Made by a program: the position numbers and the translations under genes
NCBI RefSeq assembly: GCF_029167205.1
Contig: NZ_JARFPL010000003.1
Span: 1-64,000, forward strand
Direction: 5' to 3'
Length of the DNA: 64,000 nucleotides
Source: Methanocrinis alkalitolerans
GTDB lineage: Archaea > Halobacteriota > Methanosarcinia > Methanotrichales > Methanotrichaceae
The notes under the pieces: model-generated
Seen by the model: only the letters and a program-made list of their open reading frames with translations
The model's database searches: none
Told to the model about the DNA's origin: nothing
Shown here: positions 41,216-50,699 of the stretch, piece after piece
Layout of the letters: each line of letters opens with the position of its first letter
How positions within the stretch are numbered: position 1 is the stretch's first letter

Positions 41216-41241
41216 CGCTTTTACCCGTCTTAAATATGGCG

Positions 41242-41865
41242 TCAGATCCGTCCGCCGTACTTGATGGCGAGATGTATCCTCTGGGCCGCGGTGAGGTTAG
41301 AGAGGACGGCGGCGAGGACTATCGCGCCCAAAAGCCAGCCGTCGCCGAAGAGGAGGGCTCCCACCATCCCGGCGTAGATGAGCATCAGCCTCTCGGCCCT
41401 CTCGAGGACCCCTCCCATCTCCTTTGCCAGAACCTCCTGGTCTTTGACCAGCCCCCTGTGGTCGGCGTAGGCCCGGACGAAGGAGGTCATTACCGCCCCG
41501 AAGATGAGGATCGCGATCCAGGCGCCGACGGGGATGAGAAATTCCGCGCCGGGGCCGAGGTAGAAGAGGAGGCCGAGGATCAGGAGCGCCTCGACGTACC
41601 TGTCCAGGACGCCGTCGAGGAAGGCCCCAGCCGCCGAGGCCCTCCCAGTCGCCCTCGCCACCGCCCCGTCGACGATGTCGAGGGCTCCTGATATCAGGAA
41701 TAGAAGGAAGCCGGCAAGGAGCTCGCCTCTCCAGAGGGCTAAGAAGCCGCCGACGGCGACCGCCAGGGCGAGGGCTGTCCAGCCGTTGGGGGATATGCCG
41801 AGGCGGGCGAGCACCGCGAGCCGCCTATCCATCTTCTTTCCGTCCACCAGACGGGACTTGAGCAT
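41242..41865 (-). CDS. CDP-alcohol phosphatidyltransferase (archaetidylinositol-phosphate synthase type)
   Basis: A 207-residue membrane enzyme with about six transmembrane helices and the CDP-alcohol signature D-x2-D-G-x2-A-R-x8-G-x3-D-x3-D in DIVDGAVARATGRASAAG followed by AFLDGVLDRY. It makes an archaeal phospholipid from CDP-archaeol; the head group (inositol phosphate, glycerol phosphate or serine) is not decided by the motif. The open frame extends to 42369, overlapping the aminotransferase gene, but ATG 41865 starts the conserved MLKSRLVDGKKMDRRLA. Confidence 0.88.
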   Translation of the reverse strand: MLKSRLVDGKKMDRRLAVLARLGISPNGWTALALAVAVGGFLALWRGELLAGFLLFLISGALDIVDGAVARATGRASAAGAFLDGVLDRYVEALLILGLLFYLGPGAEFLIPVGAWIAILIFGAVMTSFVRAYADHRGLVKDQEVLAKEMGGVLERAERLMLIYAGMVGALLFGDGWLLGAIVLAAVLSNLTAAQRIHLAIKYGGRI

Positions 41866-41924
41866 CGAGAGGTCGAAACGGAAAGTAGGTATTAAACACT
41901 TTTTATCTCCGTCGCAACCCGCTC

Positions 41925-43154
41925 TTATGCTGCGAGGTCCGCGAGGAACCGCTCGATCCTGTCGACCGCCTCCAGGATCTCCTCTCTCGAAGTCGCATAT
42001 GAGCATCGGATGAACCCCTCGCCGCTCTCGCCGAAGGCGTTTCCGGGGACTGCCGCCACTTTCTGCTCTTTTAAGAGCTGCTCTGCGAACTCCTCGGAGG
42101 AGAGGCCCGTCCCCACGATGGAGGGGAAGGCATAGAATGCCCCCTTCGGCTCGAAGCATGGGAGGCCGAGCCTCTCCAGCTCCGAGATGAAGAGCCGACG
42201 CCTCCGATCGTACTCCCGCTTCATAGCCATGACCTCGGCTTCGCCCCGCCGGAGCGCCTCGATCGCCGCCACCTGGGCCATGGTGGGTGCACAGAGCATC
42301 GTGTACTGGTGGACCTTGGTCATCGCCCCGACGATGGCGGGGTCGCCGAGGGCGTAGCCTACTCTCCACCCCGTCATGGCGCAGGACTTGGAGAGGCCGT
42401 TCAGAAGGACCGTCCTCTCTTGCATCCCCTCCAGCTGGGCGAAGCTGGTGTGCTTTCCATCGTAGGTGAGCTTGTCATAGACCTCGTCGGATATGACCAA
42501 AAGGTCTTTTTCTGCCACCAGGTCGGCGATCTCCTCCAGGTCCTCTCGGGTCATTACGGCTCCTGTGGGGTTGTTGGGGTAGCTGAGGACCAGGGCCTTC
42601 GTCCTATCGTTTATTTCGTCCCGGAAATCTTCGGGGCGCAGCTTGAACTCCTCGGAGAGCCTCGTAGCCACAGGCCGGGGGACGCCTCCCGCCAGGAGGA
42701 CGTCGGGGACGTAGGCGACGTAGCAGGGCTGGGGGACGATCACCTCGTCGCCGGGGTTCAAAGTCGCCCGAAAGGCGAGGTCGACGGCCTCGGAGACGCC
42801 GGTGGTGATCAGGACCTCCTCTTCGGGGTCGTAGTCGAGGCCCAGATCCTCTTTCGCCGACTCGGCCAAGATCTCCCTCAGCTCGATGAGCCCCTTATTT
42901 GAGGTGTAGGATGTGTGGCCGCCTTCGAGGGAGTAGATGCACGCCTCCCGGATGTGCCAGGGGGTCGGAAAGTCAGGCTCTCCGACCCCCAGGCTGATGA
43001 CGTCCTCCATCCCCACCACGATGTCGAAGAACTTTCTGATCCCCGAAGGGGGCATATCCCTCACCGTCGTCGATAGGTGGGAGTCGGGGCGCCAGAGGGC
43101 AGGCTTCTCCATCGCGAGCCTCTTCTTCCCCGCGCCGATATCGCCGTTGGTCAT
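41925..43154 (-). CDS. PLP-dependent class I aminotransferase
   Basis: A 409-residue fold-type I aminotransferase of the aspartate/aromatic/alanine group. Visible: ISLGVGEPDFPTPWHI, YTSNKGLIELREILA, VLITTGVSEAVDLAF, SYPNNPTGAVMTREDLEEIA, SDEVYDKLTYDG and the Schiff-base lysine in LNGLSKSCAMTGWRVGYALG. The substrate is undecided. Its start overlaps the end of the Lrp gene by four bases, so the regulator and enzyme are coupled. Confidence 0.92.
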   Translation of the reverse strand: MTNGDIGAGKKRLAMEKPALWRPDSHLSTTVRDMPPSGIRKFFDIVVGMEDVISLGVGEPDFPTPWHIREACIYSLEGGHTSYTSNKGLIELREILAESAKEDLGLDYDPEEEVLITTGVSEAVDLAFRATLNPGDEVIVPQPCYVAYVPDVLLAGGVPRPVATRLSEEFKLRPEDFRDEINDRTKALVLSYPNNPTGAVMTREDLEEIADLVAEKDLLVISDEVYDKLTYDGKHTSFAQLEGMQERTVLLNGLSKSCAMTGWRVGYALGDPAIVGAMTKVHQYTMLCAPTMAQVAAIEALRRGEAEVMAMKREYDRRRRLFISELERLGLPCFEPKGAFYAFPSIVGTGLSSEEFAEQLLKEQKVAAVPGNAFGESGEGFIRCSYATSREEILEAVDRIERFLADLAA

Positions 43155-43642
43155 GCAGTGACCACCAGTCGTTTCGGCTGGGCCCTATCGTATAGTATGA
43201 CCCCATGCTCCTTGTAGCTCTTGAGGACGAAGTGGGTGCAGGTCGACTCCACCCCCTCCAGGGTTGCTATCTTCTCGGTGACGAAGAAGGCGACGTCCTT
43301 CATCGACTTTCCCCTGACGGTGAAGGATATGTCGTGGTCCCCGGATATCAGCCTCACCGACTGGACCTCTGAGAACCGGGAGATCCTCTCGGCGATGGCG
43401 TCGTAACCCTTGTCCCGATGGAGGGAGACCTTCAGCTCGACGATGGCGTAGACGTACCCGTCATCTATCTTCTCCCAGTTGATCATGGTCATGTACTTCC
43501 TTATGACCCCCGCATCCTCCAGGCGTTTGATCTCTCCACCGACCTCCTCCTCTGAAAGGCCTACCAGGGTCGCGATCTCCCCGGGGGTGGCCCTGGCGTT
43601 CTCCTCCAAAACCTCCAAGATCTCTTTGGCCAAGTCCCTCAT
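43151..43642 (-). CDS. Lrp/AsnC-family transcriptional regulator
   Basis: A 163-residue regulator with an N-terminal HTH (ATPGEIATLVGLSEEEVGGEIKRLEDAG) and a RAM ligand-binding domain (VYAIVELKVSLHRDKGYDAI, VRLISGDHDISFTVRGKS). It precedes and overlaps the aminotransferase gene, so it probably senses an amino acid and controls this unit. Confidence 0.92.
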   Translation of the reverse strand: MRDLAKEILEVLEENARATPGEIATLVGLSEEEVGGEIKRLEDAGVIRKYMTMINWEKIDDGYVYAIVELKVSLHRDKGYDAIAERISRFSEVQSVRLISGDHDISFTVRGKSMKDVAFFVTEKIATLEGVESTCTHFVLKSYKEHGVILYDRAQPKRLVVTA

Positions 43643-43771
43643 AGATCATCCCCATCCGATCTGAAAAGGATTATAGTTTTCCTTTCCTCCTCCTTCCCGT
43701 CTCCCCTCACGCTCGTCCGCCGTCGTCGCCCCCGCGATACGGGGGCGATGGCCCATTCGCAAGGGTTCGCC

Positions 43772-44107
43772 TCACCACCAGTCCCTGAGGAGGGTCTCGA
43801 AGAATGACTTGTTCATCAGGGCTTCGACGCTGAAGGGGGCCGGATCCCTCGGGGCTGTCAGGTTCTGGAAGTCGTGGAATATGCTCACGCCTCTCATGAG
43901 ATGGTAGAAGGGCGGCTCAGTCTCGGCGTCTGCCCCGGTATCATTGAAGATGCCGTCTCCTGCCGATCGGTTAACAACGCCGATCCCAGCGCCCGCCAGG
44001 AGCGCCTCCAGCTCGTCGAGGTCGCCTGTGAAGTTGAGGGCGAGGGGGTCGAAAGCGGCCGATGCCGCCGCCACCATCGAGAAGAGCAGGAAGAATAATA
44101 GACGCAC
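43772..44107 (-). CDS. Small secreted protein
   Basis: A 111-residue product starting MRLLFFLLFSMVAAASAAFD, a clear signal peptide, then an acidic soluble region with Asn-x-Ser/Thr sites. No family recognised. It lies just downstream of the tRNA-Thr gene on the same strand. Confidence 0.55.
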   Translation of the reverse strand: MRLLFFLLFSMVAAASAAFDPLALNFTGDLDELEALLAGAGIGVVNRSAGDGIFNDTGADAETEPPFYHLMRGVSIFHDFQNLTAPRDPAPFSVEALMNKSFFETLLRDWW

Positions 44108-44140
44108 GTATTCCCTCCGGAATATATAGAACCTTATTTA

Positions 44141-44214
44141 AGCCCCGGGCGTGATTCGAACACGCGACCTAGTGATTACAAGTCACTCGCTCTAGCCAGC
44201 TGAGCCACCGAGGC
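44141..44214 (-). tRNA. tRNA-Thr (UGU)
   Basis: The minus strand folds as a cloverleaf: acceptor GCCTCGG pairs CCGGGGC (one G-U), D-arm GCTCAGCTGG..., anticodon loop CTTGTAA with anticodon TGT, T-arm with TTCGAAT and discriminator U, as expected for Thr. TATA CTTTAAATG lies ~20-25 bases upstream, inside the 3' end of the ttuA-like gene region. Confidence 0.93.
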
Positions 44215-44239
44215 CCGCCTCACCCTCCCTCTTCAACAT

Positions 44240-45157
44240 TTAAAGACTTTCCTCTCCCCTCACCCGTTCCAGGAGCCTGCAGCTGGCGCAGACTCCGTCG
44301 CTGGAGGGCTCGCCGCACCTCTCGCATGGGACGGCTTCGTAGGATCCGGGGGGCTGGAGGTCGAGGATCTTCTCAAAACCCCTCATGATGGAGTACTTCG
44401 TCCCCGGGTGGTTTGCCTCCAGGTCGTTCAAGACGTCCTTCACCTCCTGCCTCATGGCCCTGGCTATGTAGGGGCAGGCCGCCGTCTCGAAGGGGATGTG
44501 TTGGACTATGGCGTAAAGGCCCATCTCCTTCTCGGGGATCCGGGATAGGGGCTTGATCCTAGGGACCATCCCCGCTATAGCCCTCTTCGGCCTGAGCCTG
44601 TATAGCCGGTCTACGTCCCCTTTGAGGTAGTTGAGCATCACCGTCTGGGCCTCGTCGTCGAGGTTGTGGCCGGTGGCGACGGCGTCGGCCCCCAGGTCTC
44701 GGGCGGTTTTGTTGAGGAGCCCCTTCCGGAGGACGCCGCAGAAGCTGCAGGGACCCTGGGGGTGGTCCCCGGAGGCGAGACGGTCTGTGGTGACGCCGAA
44801 CTCGTCCTGGTGGCTCACGACTACGTGTTCGACCCCCAGCTCTTCAGCGACCGATGCCGCCGCCGCCAGGGTCTTAGCCCTGTACCCTTCGATCCCCTCG
44901 TCGACGGATACCGCCAAGAGCTCCACGTCTTCTCTGTATGAGAAGAGGTGGTGGAGGATCGAGAGGAGGGAAGAGCTGTCTTTGCCGCCGGATACCGCCA
45001 CCGCTATCCTGCAGGATTTTCCGAAGATCCTGTATGTCCGGAGGACCTCCCTCACCCTCCGGTGGACGTCCTCCTGGAAGTGACGGGAGCAGAGGTGCCG
45101 TCCCGAGTACTTCTGAAATATGACCGCCCGTTGCGAGCACCTGTCGCATGAGATCAT
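44240..45157 (-). CDS. TtuA/NcsA-type tRNA 2-thiolation protein
   Basis: A 305-residue PP-loop ATPase that thiolates tRNA (2-thiouridine at position 34 or 54). N-terminal zinc knuckle MISCDRCSQ...HLCSRHF, PP-loop VAVSGGKDSSSLL (~53-65), the CSFCG pair and Cys near CPYIAR (catalytic and Fe-S/persulfide Cys), GHNLDDEAQTVMLNYL and C-terminal zinc knuckle CERCG...CASC. The length matches the archaeal family. Confidence 0.93.
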   Translation of the reverse strand: MISCDRCSQRAVIFQKYSGRHLCSRHFQEDVHRRVREVLRTYRIFGKSCRIAVAVSGGKDSSSLLSILHHLFSYREDVELLAVSVDEGIEGYRAKTLAAAASVAEELGVEHVVVSHQDEFGVTTDRLASGDHPQGPCSFCGVLRKGLLNKTARDLGADAVATGHNLDDEAQTVMLNYLKGDVDRLYRLRPKRAIAGMVPRIKPLSRIPEKEMGLYAIVQHIPFETAACPYIARAMRQEVKDVLNDLEANHPGTKYSIMRGFEKILDLQPPGSYEAVPCERCGEPSSDGVCASCRLLERVRGEESL

Positions 45158-45219
45158 GGTACCGGTATCGGGATCTTACGGTATATAAGAACGTATCCAG
45201 CTCCGTCGGCTTTATCCCG

Positions 45220-46266
45220 TCACCGGCCGAGCTTGTACCTCGTTATCGCTGCCAGGCCCCCCAGGGCCGAGAGCCTCTTTCCAGGCTCAAACTCCGAGCT
45301 GAATATGACGACCCTACCCCTGGCCTCGGAGACGGACCTCATCAGCTCCTCCACCTCGGCGCTTCGGACGAGCTGATCTGCCACCATCAGGGTCTCGACC
45401 GCTCCCTGGGACGCCGCCGCCGTCACCTCGGCGGGTCCATAGGCCGCCCGGCCGTCGGTGGCGATCTCTCGGAGGAGGTCCTCCATCAGCGTCGTCTCCA
45501 GGGCGAGCCTGCTATCCTCCAGAATCTTGTCGATGGCGCCCCGGCGGAGGACCTCCTGGAAGCCGGAGACTCCCATGGCGGTGGCGTCATAGAGGATGAT
45601 CCGGGGGGCCAGGTCCGGGTGGGAGGCGTCGATCCTCTTTTTGAGGTCCTCCTTGGTGAAGCCCGGCCCCGCCAGGATCACCTTCGAGTCGGTGGCGGCA
45701 ACCCTGGCCGCCTCCTTTCCCACCTCATCGAGGAACTCGGATCTTCGGTCGCCCCCTTTTCCTCCCATCCCCTTCCCCCCGCCCATCTTGATCTCTGAGG
45801 CGGTCTCGACCCCGAACTGCCGGAGGACCCCGATCGCCGCTTCCCCCTCCTCTATGAGGCAGATCACCACCTTCGGCCTCTTCGACTCGGCGACGGCCTC
45901 CCGGATCCGGTCGAGCTCGTCGGGGCGCCAAGTCTTGACGATGGAGACGTCGGCTCCCGGCTCCAGGTTGAGGGTATGGTAGGACGCGACCTCCGGCCCC
46001 ACCTCGATCAACCCGTGGACCCGGAGCCAGTTGGAGGAGGTGTGAAACTCCACCGACTCCGCCCTTATCCCGAGCCTCACGGGCCTTCGTTCGAGCTTCT
46101 CGGGCCGGAGCTTATCGGTGGATGCGGTCGCCTTCCGGTGGGTGAGGGCGAAGACGAGGTCTCCGGGAGCTATCAGGTATTTGAGGTGCCAGAGGTCGTC
46201 GATCGACTCGGGAACGAGGCCGATCTCCCCCTCCAGGCCGCGGAGGCTCTTTCTGAGAACGCGCAT
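45220..46266 (-). CDS. pelA: Pelota (Dom34) mRNA surveillance protein
   Basis: A 348-residue protein that rescues stalled ribosomes, an eRF1 paralogue without the GGQ loop. Domain A is at 1-~130 (LVPESIDDLWHLKYLIAPGD, VHGLIEVGPEVASYHTLNLE), the central domain at ~135-260 and the C-terminal domain ends GRVVIFSSEFEPGKRLSALG and AITRYKL. Length and order match archaeal Pelota. Confidence 0.95.
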   Translation of the reverse strand: MRVLRKSLRGLEGEIGLVPESIDDLWHLKYLIAPGDLVFALTHRKATASTDKLRPEKLERRPVRLGIRAESVEFHTSSNWLRVHGLIEVGPEVASYHTLNLEPGADVSIVKTWRPDELDRIREAVAESKRPKVVICLIEEGEAAIGVLRQFGVETASEIKMGGGKGMGGKGGDRRSEFLDEVGKEAARVAATDSKVILAGPGFTKEDLKKRIDASHPDLAPRIILYDATAMGVSGFQEVLRRGAIDKILEDSRLALETTLMEDLLREIATDGRAAYGPAEVTAAASQGAVETLMVADQLVRSAEVEELMRSVSEARGRVVIFSSEFEPGKRLSALGGLAAITRYKLGR

Positions 46267-46322
46267 GAGGTACCCCTCTGATCAAAAGGCTTAAATGGAT
46301 TGCCCGAAAAGGCAGGGTTCGA

Positions 46323-46395
46323 GCCGCCATAACTCAGTTGGTAGAGTGTCTGGCTGTTAACCAGATCGTCACAGGTTCGAGCCCTGTTGGCGGCG
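46323..46395 (+). tRNA. tRNA-Asn (GUU)
   Basis: Acceptor GCCGCCA pairs TGGCGGC, anticodon loop CTGTTAA with anticodon GTT, T-loop TTCGAGC and discriminator G. TATA GGCTTAAATGG is ~30 bases upstream, at the start of pelA on the other strand. It probably shares a transcript with the next tRNA (19-base spacer). Confidence 0.95.
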
Positions 46396-46414
46396 TCCAA
46401 AATAAACGTTTCTT

Positions 46415-46489
46415 GGGCCTGTAGCTTAGTCCGGTTAGAGCGCTCGGCTCATAACCGAGTGGTCGCCGGTTCAAATCCGGCCAGGCCCA
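46415..46489 (+). tRNA. tRNA with CAU anticodon (elongator Met or Ile2)
   Basis: Acceptor GGGCCTG pairs CAGGCCC, anticodon stem CTCGG/CCGAG with loop CTCATAA (anticodon CAT), T-loop TTCAAAT and discriminator A. It is not initiator Met, which in archaea starts AGC. Met versus Ile2 (modified C34) cannot be decided without comparison to the other CAU tRNAs. Confidence 0.9.
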
Positions 46490-46500
46490 TCATCTCAAAT

Positions 46501-46531
46501 AAAAAAGCCCGGCTGCCGTCTCAGCAGCCGG
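46501..46531 (-). terminator. Intrinsic terminator of topA
   Basis: On the minus strand, an 8-bp stem CCGGCTGC/GCAGCCGG, which contains the topA stop codon in its loop, is followed by GC and TTTTTT. Confidence 0.7.
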
Positions 46532-48737
46532 ATGGCTCTTCTGCCACGCTCTTGGCGAGGAGCTGCCAGGAGGATATTTTATTAATTTTGAGGCCGGTCT
46601 TCTCGGCCAGCTCCTCGGCACTGGCCTCGGCCAGGTCCAGGGCGGTCCTGACCCCGGCGGTTTCGAGCTTCTCCAGGGTCTTGGGGCCGATCCCCGGGAT
46701 CTTGGCCAGGGCGTCGATCTCTGCCTTCTTCTTCGCCTCCTCAGCCTTCTTCGCCTGCCACTGGTCGAAGTTGCACTGGGGGCAGCCCAGGTCCCAGGGG
46801 CGTTTTCCCTTGTTGATGATCCTGATGTGGTACATCCCGTGGTCGGAGCAGATTTTGTCGGTGACGATGATCATCCCGAACTTGGGGAGGGGGAGCGTTT
46901 TGGTGCATTCGGGGTAGCCGGCGCATCCGATGAACCTGCTCCCCCGCCTCCCCCTCCTGATGATCAGCTCGTTGCCGCAGGAAGGGCAGTCGCCGACGAT
47001 CTTGTCTGTCCGCAGCCCCTCCCGGAGGGTCGTCTCTATCTCCCCCTGATGCTGGAGGAGGTCGTCGAAGACGGCATCGAGCATCGATCTGGACTCCTCG
47101 ATCACCTTCTCTTCTCCGATCTTCCGCTCGGCGATCTTCGTCATCTCCTCCTCCAGGGTCCGGGTCATATCCGGCTTTGTGATGGTGGGAGAATGGCGTT
47201 CCAGCGCCTCGATGACGGCGTAGGCGGTGTTCGTCGGCTTCATGGGGTTTCCCTGGACGTAGGCTCGGGCGTAGAGCTTGCTTATTATCTCGTGCCTAGT
47301 CGACTTAGTCCCAAGGCCGAGCTCGTCCATCAGCTTCACCAGCCTCCCCTGGCCGTATCTTGAAGGGGGTTGCGTCTCCTTGTCCATAATCTCTTTTCCC
47401 AGTACCGATAGCTTCTCCCCCTGGGAGAGGTCGGGGAGGATCTGCTCTGCCGCCTTGCTGTAGGGGTAAGATGCCCTCCATCCTGCCTCGATCTGCCGGG
47501 CGCCCATGGCCCTGAAGGGCTCTCCTCCGATGTCGAGCTGGACGTTCATGACGATCCACCGGGACGGCTCAGAGAGGGTAGCAAAGAAGCGCCTGACCAC
47601 CAGCTCGTAGATCTTCCACTGATCGGGCTTCATATCCTTCTTGGTGGCCGGAGCCGTCGGGTATATCGGGGGGTGGTCGGTCGAGAACCTCTTCCCCCTG
47701 GTGGGGACCATAGGCCCCTTCAGCACCCTCTCGGCGTCCTCCCGGAACGGTCCCTTCTTGAAGGCCGAGACGAGGTCCCGGAGGTCGAGGGTGGGGGGGT
47801 AGACGGTGTTCTCGGTCCGGGGGTAGCTGATGAACCCGCTGGTGTAGAGCCACTCTGCGATCCTCATGGCGTTGGATGCTGAAAAGCCGATGCCGCTGGC
47901 GGCGCTGATGAAGGAGGTGGTGTCGAAGGGGGCTGGGGGCCTGTCGGTCCTCGTCTTCTCCTTTATGGATAGGACGGTGGCCTCGTCCCCGAGGTTCTCG
48001 AATATGGACCTCGCCAGGTCGCCGTCCCAGATCCTCCCCTTCTCGTGCTTCACCCGGAGGTCCTTCTCCAGGTCTGCATATATCTCCCAGTACGGCTGGG
48101 GCTTGAATGCCTCGATCTCCTTCTCCCGATCGACGATGAGGGCCAGGGTCGGAGACTGGACCCTCCCCACCGAGAGAAAGCCCTTCCCGAGCCTTCCGGA
48201 GGTGATGGATATGAACCGGGTGAGGGCTGCGCCCCATATCAGGTCCACCACCTGCCTCGCCTCTCCGGAGGATGCGAGGTTGAAGTCCACCTCCCCGGGG
48301 GATTCGAAGGCGTCCAGGATCTCCCCTTTGGTTATGGCGCTGAACCTGACCCTGTCGGCCTCGATCTTCGGATTCGCCTCTTCTGCTATCCGGAGCGCCT
48401 CGACGCCGATCAGCTCCCCCTCCCGGTCGTAGTCGGTGGCTATGGTGATCCTGTCTGCATCCGCACCGAGGTCTTTGAGGGCGGATACTATCTTCGCCTG
48501 GGTGGGCTTCGTCACCACCTGGGCGTGGATAAGATCTCGATAGTCCACCTTCTGCCAGTTGTTATATCCGGGCGGATAGTCCACCCCGACGATATGGCCG
48601 GAGAGCCCCATCACCACCTTTTCGTCGAAATGGAATGTCTCGACCCCGTGGACCCGTTTGACCTTGGGCTTGGTGCCGGCGAGGATCTGGGCAATCCTCT
48701 TGGCAACGTTGTGCTTTTCCGCAATGATGAGATGCAT
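46521..48737 (-). CDS. topA: DNA topoisomerase I (type IA)
   Basis: A 738-residue type IA topoisomerase that relaxes negative supercoils. The TOPRIM domain is N-terminal (LIIAEKHNVAKRIAQIL, then TDYDREGELIG) and the active tyrosine lies in SGFISYPRTENTVYP (~310). Zinc-binding Cys motifs are CPSCGNE...CAGYPECTKTLPLP and CPQCNFDQW, and a helix-hairpin-helix tail (IPGIGPKTLEKLETAGVRTA) ends the protein. The ATG at 48737 (MHLIIAEKHN) is preferred over the upstream in-frame start. Confidence 0.95.
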   Translation of the reverse strand: MHLIIAEKHNVAKRIAQILAGTKPKVKRVHGVETFHFDEKVVMGLSGHIVGVDYPPGYNNWQKVDYRDLIHAQVVTKPTQAKIVSALKDLGADADRITIATDYDREGELIGVEALRIAEEANPKIEADRVRFSAITKGEILDAFESPGEVDFNLASSGEARQVVDLIWGAALTRFISITSGRLGKGFLSVGRVQSPTLALIVDREKEIEAFKPQPYWEIYADLEKDLRVKHEKGRIWDGDLARSIFENLGDEATVLSIKEKTRTDRPPAPFDTTSFISAASGIGFSASNAMRIAEWLYTSGFISYPRTENTVYPPTLDLRDLVSAFKKGPFREDAERVLKGPMVPTRGKRFSTDHPPIYPTAPATKKDMKPDQWKIYELVVRRFFATLSEPSRWIVMNVQLDIGGEPFRAMGARQIEAGWRASYPYSKAAEQILPDLSQGEKLSVLGKEIMDKETQPPSRYGQGRLVKLMDELGLGTKSTRHEIISKLYARAYVQGNPMKPTNTAYAVIEALERHSPTITKPDMTRTLEEEMTKIAERKIGEEKVIEESRSMLDAVFDDLLQHQGEIETTLREGLRTDKIVGDCPSCGNELIIRRGRRGSRFIGCAGYPECTKTLPLPKFGMIIVTDKICSDHGMYHIRIINKGKRPWDLGCPQCNFDQWQAKKAEEAKKKAEIDALAKIPGIGPKTLEKLETAGVRTALDLAEASAEELAEKTGLKINKISSWQLLAKSVAEEPSGC

Positions 48738-49379
48738 CCGCTCTCCGCCAGTTCTGGATATGATATAAGTAACTATCGCAATCCGGCCGGCGACCGTCAA
48801 CGGTGGGCGCCGGAGGGCGCAAGGCCGAGGAAAGGGTCGCTCTCCGGTCCTCTCCTCTCATGAGTTCTATTCCCCTCTCATCGCGCCCTCCCCCTCGAAC
48901 GTATATTTACAGATGATACTTATTATGTGAAACTGGTCTGAGACTGTTATCCCATTGTAACACAATCACATACATTTGGTATACTTATTCGGAAAATTTC
49001 GTCAGATATCTGCCTCGCCCTCAGAGGCAGCAAGATCGATATAGGGGGATAGTTTGTTCATAATGGGGCCATAATTCTGACTATCGGGTGTATTATATAG
49101 CTATATCATCTGTATTTTGTTCTATGAGCCCGCAAGGCCATCAATTTATCGGTTTTTCACACTCCAGAACATATTTTTACACATTCAAATAAATGTATTG
49201 TTATAAAACGGATCGCACAAAAACTTTAAGTAGCGATATGACCATGGAGAGTTAAGCGGGAGACTGTAGTTGATGGGATCGTCGCCGGGTATGATGGATT
49301 TAGGATTTGGTCATACCGTTCGCTCCGGCAGCCCTGATCTCTTCGGTCTCCTGCCAAAAGGTAAAGGAGGATAAAGAAC
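48738..49379 (+). promoter_or_regulatory. mcr promoter and ~130-base leader region
   Basis: AT-rich 640-base region without a gene. A small stem (CTGCCTC/GAGGCAG, 49010-49030) is visible. The TATA CTTTAAGTA at 49224-49232 should start transcription near 49250, leaving a leader of ~130 bases before GTG 49380. A strong ribosome site, AAAGGAGG, is at 49363-49370. The long leader suggests post-transcriptional control. Confidence 0.5.
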
Positions 49380-50684
49380 GTGTCTGACAAAATAGACCTC
49401 TATAGTGACCGTGGCGTTCTTTTAAAGAGTGACGTTGACCTGAGCGCCGTCAGCCCACTCAAGAACGCGGCGATGAAGAAACTGATCAACCTGACCAAGC
49501 GGACCGTGGCTGTCAACCTGGCAGGAATCGAGAACGCTCTGAAGTCCGGCAAGGTCGGAGGGCAGGGGAGGCAGATCAAGGGACGCGAGCTGAAATACGA
49601 CGTCACCGCCAACGCCGACGCCCTCGCCGCCAGCGTCAAGACGCTGCTCCAGGTAGAAGATGGAGACGACACCAACGTCCAGGTCCTGGGCGGAGGAAAG
49701 CAGCTCCTCGTCCAGATCCCCACCGCCAGGGTCGACGCAGCCTCTGAGTTCGTCGTCGGAATGACGGCCGCCGCAGCCGCCACCACCGAGGCGCTCATCA
49801 CCAACTTCAAGGCAGGTATGGTCGACGCCCCCATGGTCCACGCCGCTGTCTGGGGCCAGTACCCGCAGACAGTCCCCATGTCGGGCGGAAACATAGCCTC
49901 TGTCCTCAACATCCCCCAGAACGATGAAGGTCTCGGCTTCGCTCTGAGGAACATCATGGCAAACCACATCGCGGCCATCACCAAGAGGAACGCCATGAAC
50001 GCCGCAGCCCTCTCTTCCATCTACGAGCAGATCGGAAACTTCGAGATGGGCAACGCCATAGGCATCTTCGAGAGGTACCAGATGCTCGGCCTCGCCTACC
50101 AGGGGCTCAACGCCAACAACATGGTCTACGACCTGGTGAAGGCCAACGGCAAGACCGGAACCATCGGAACCGTCGTCCAGAGCGTCGTCGAGAGGGCCAT
50201 AGAGGACGGAGTCATCAAGGCCGGCGAGAAGCTCCCCTCCGGGTTTGTCATGTATGAGGCCAACGACGTCCCCAAGTGGAACGCATACTGCGCGGCAGGC
50301 ACCCTCGCCGCCACCATGGTCAACTGCGGCGCCCTTCGAGGCGCTCAGGCCGTCTCCTCAACCCTGCTGTACTTCAACGACGTCATGGAGAAAGAGACTG
50401 CACTGCCCGGCTGCGACTGGGGCAAGGTTCAGGGAACTGCCGTCGGCTTTTCCTTCTTCAGCCACTCCATCTACGGCGGCGGCGGACCCGGCGTCTTCAA
50501 CGGCAACCACGTCGTGACGAGGCACTCTCGAGGGTTCGCCATCCCCTGCGTCTCTGCGGCCGTCGCCCTGGATGCAGGAACCCAGATGTTCACTCCGGAG
50601 ATGACCTCCGGGCTGGTGGGCACCGTTTATGGCGAGATCAAGGAGTTCCGCGAGCCTATCGTAGCAGTTGCGGAGGCTGTATAG
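49380..50684 (+). CDS. mcrB: Methyl-coenzyme M reductase beta subunit
   Basis: The 434-residue beta subunit of the enzyme that releases methane from methyl-CoM and CoB. It starts SDKIDLYSDRGVLLKSDVDL; other recognisable blocks are ITKRNAMNAAALSSIYEQIG, HSIYGGGGPGVFNGNHVVTR and RGFAIPCVSAAVALDAGTQM. The start is GTG 49380, eight bases after AAAGGAGG. It leads the operon mcrB-D-G-A. Confidence 0.98.
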   Translation: MSDKIDLYSDRGVLLKSDVDLSAVSPLKNAAMKKLINLTKRTVAVNLAGIENALKSGKVGGQGRQIKGRELKYDVTANADALAASVKTLLQVEDGDDTNVQVLGGGKQLLVQIPTARVDAASEFVVGMTAAAAATTEALITNFKAGMVDAPMVHAAVWGQYPQTVPMSGGNIASVLNIPQNDEGLGFALRNIMANHIAAITKRNAMNAAALSSIYEQIGNFEMGNAIGIFERYQMLGLAYQGLNANNMVYDLVKANGKTGTIGTVVQSVVERAIEDGVIKAGEKLPSGFVMYEANDVPKWNAYCAAGTLAATMVNCGALRGAQAVSSTLLYFNDVMEKETALPGCDWGKVQGTAVGFSFFSHSIYGGGGPGVFNGNHVVTRHSRGFAIPCVSAAVALDAGTQMFTPEMTSGLVGTVYGEIKEFREPIVAVAEAV

Positions 50685-50699
50685 ATAGGTTGAGTGTGC

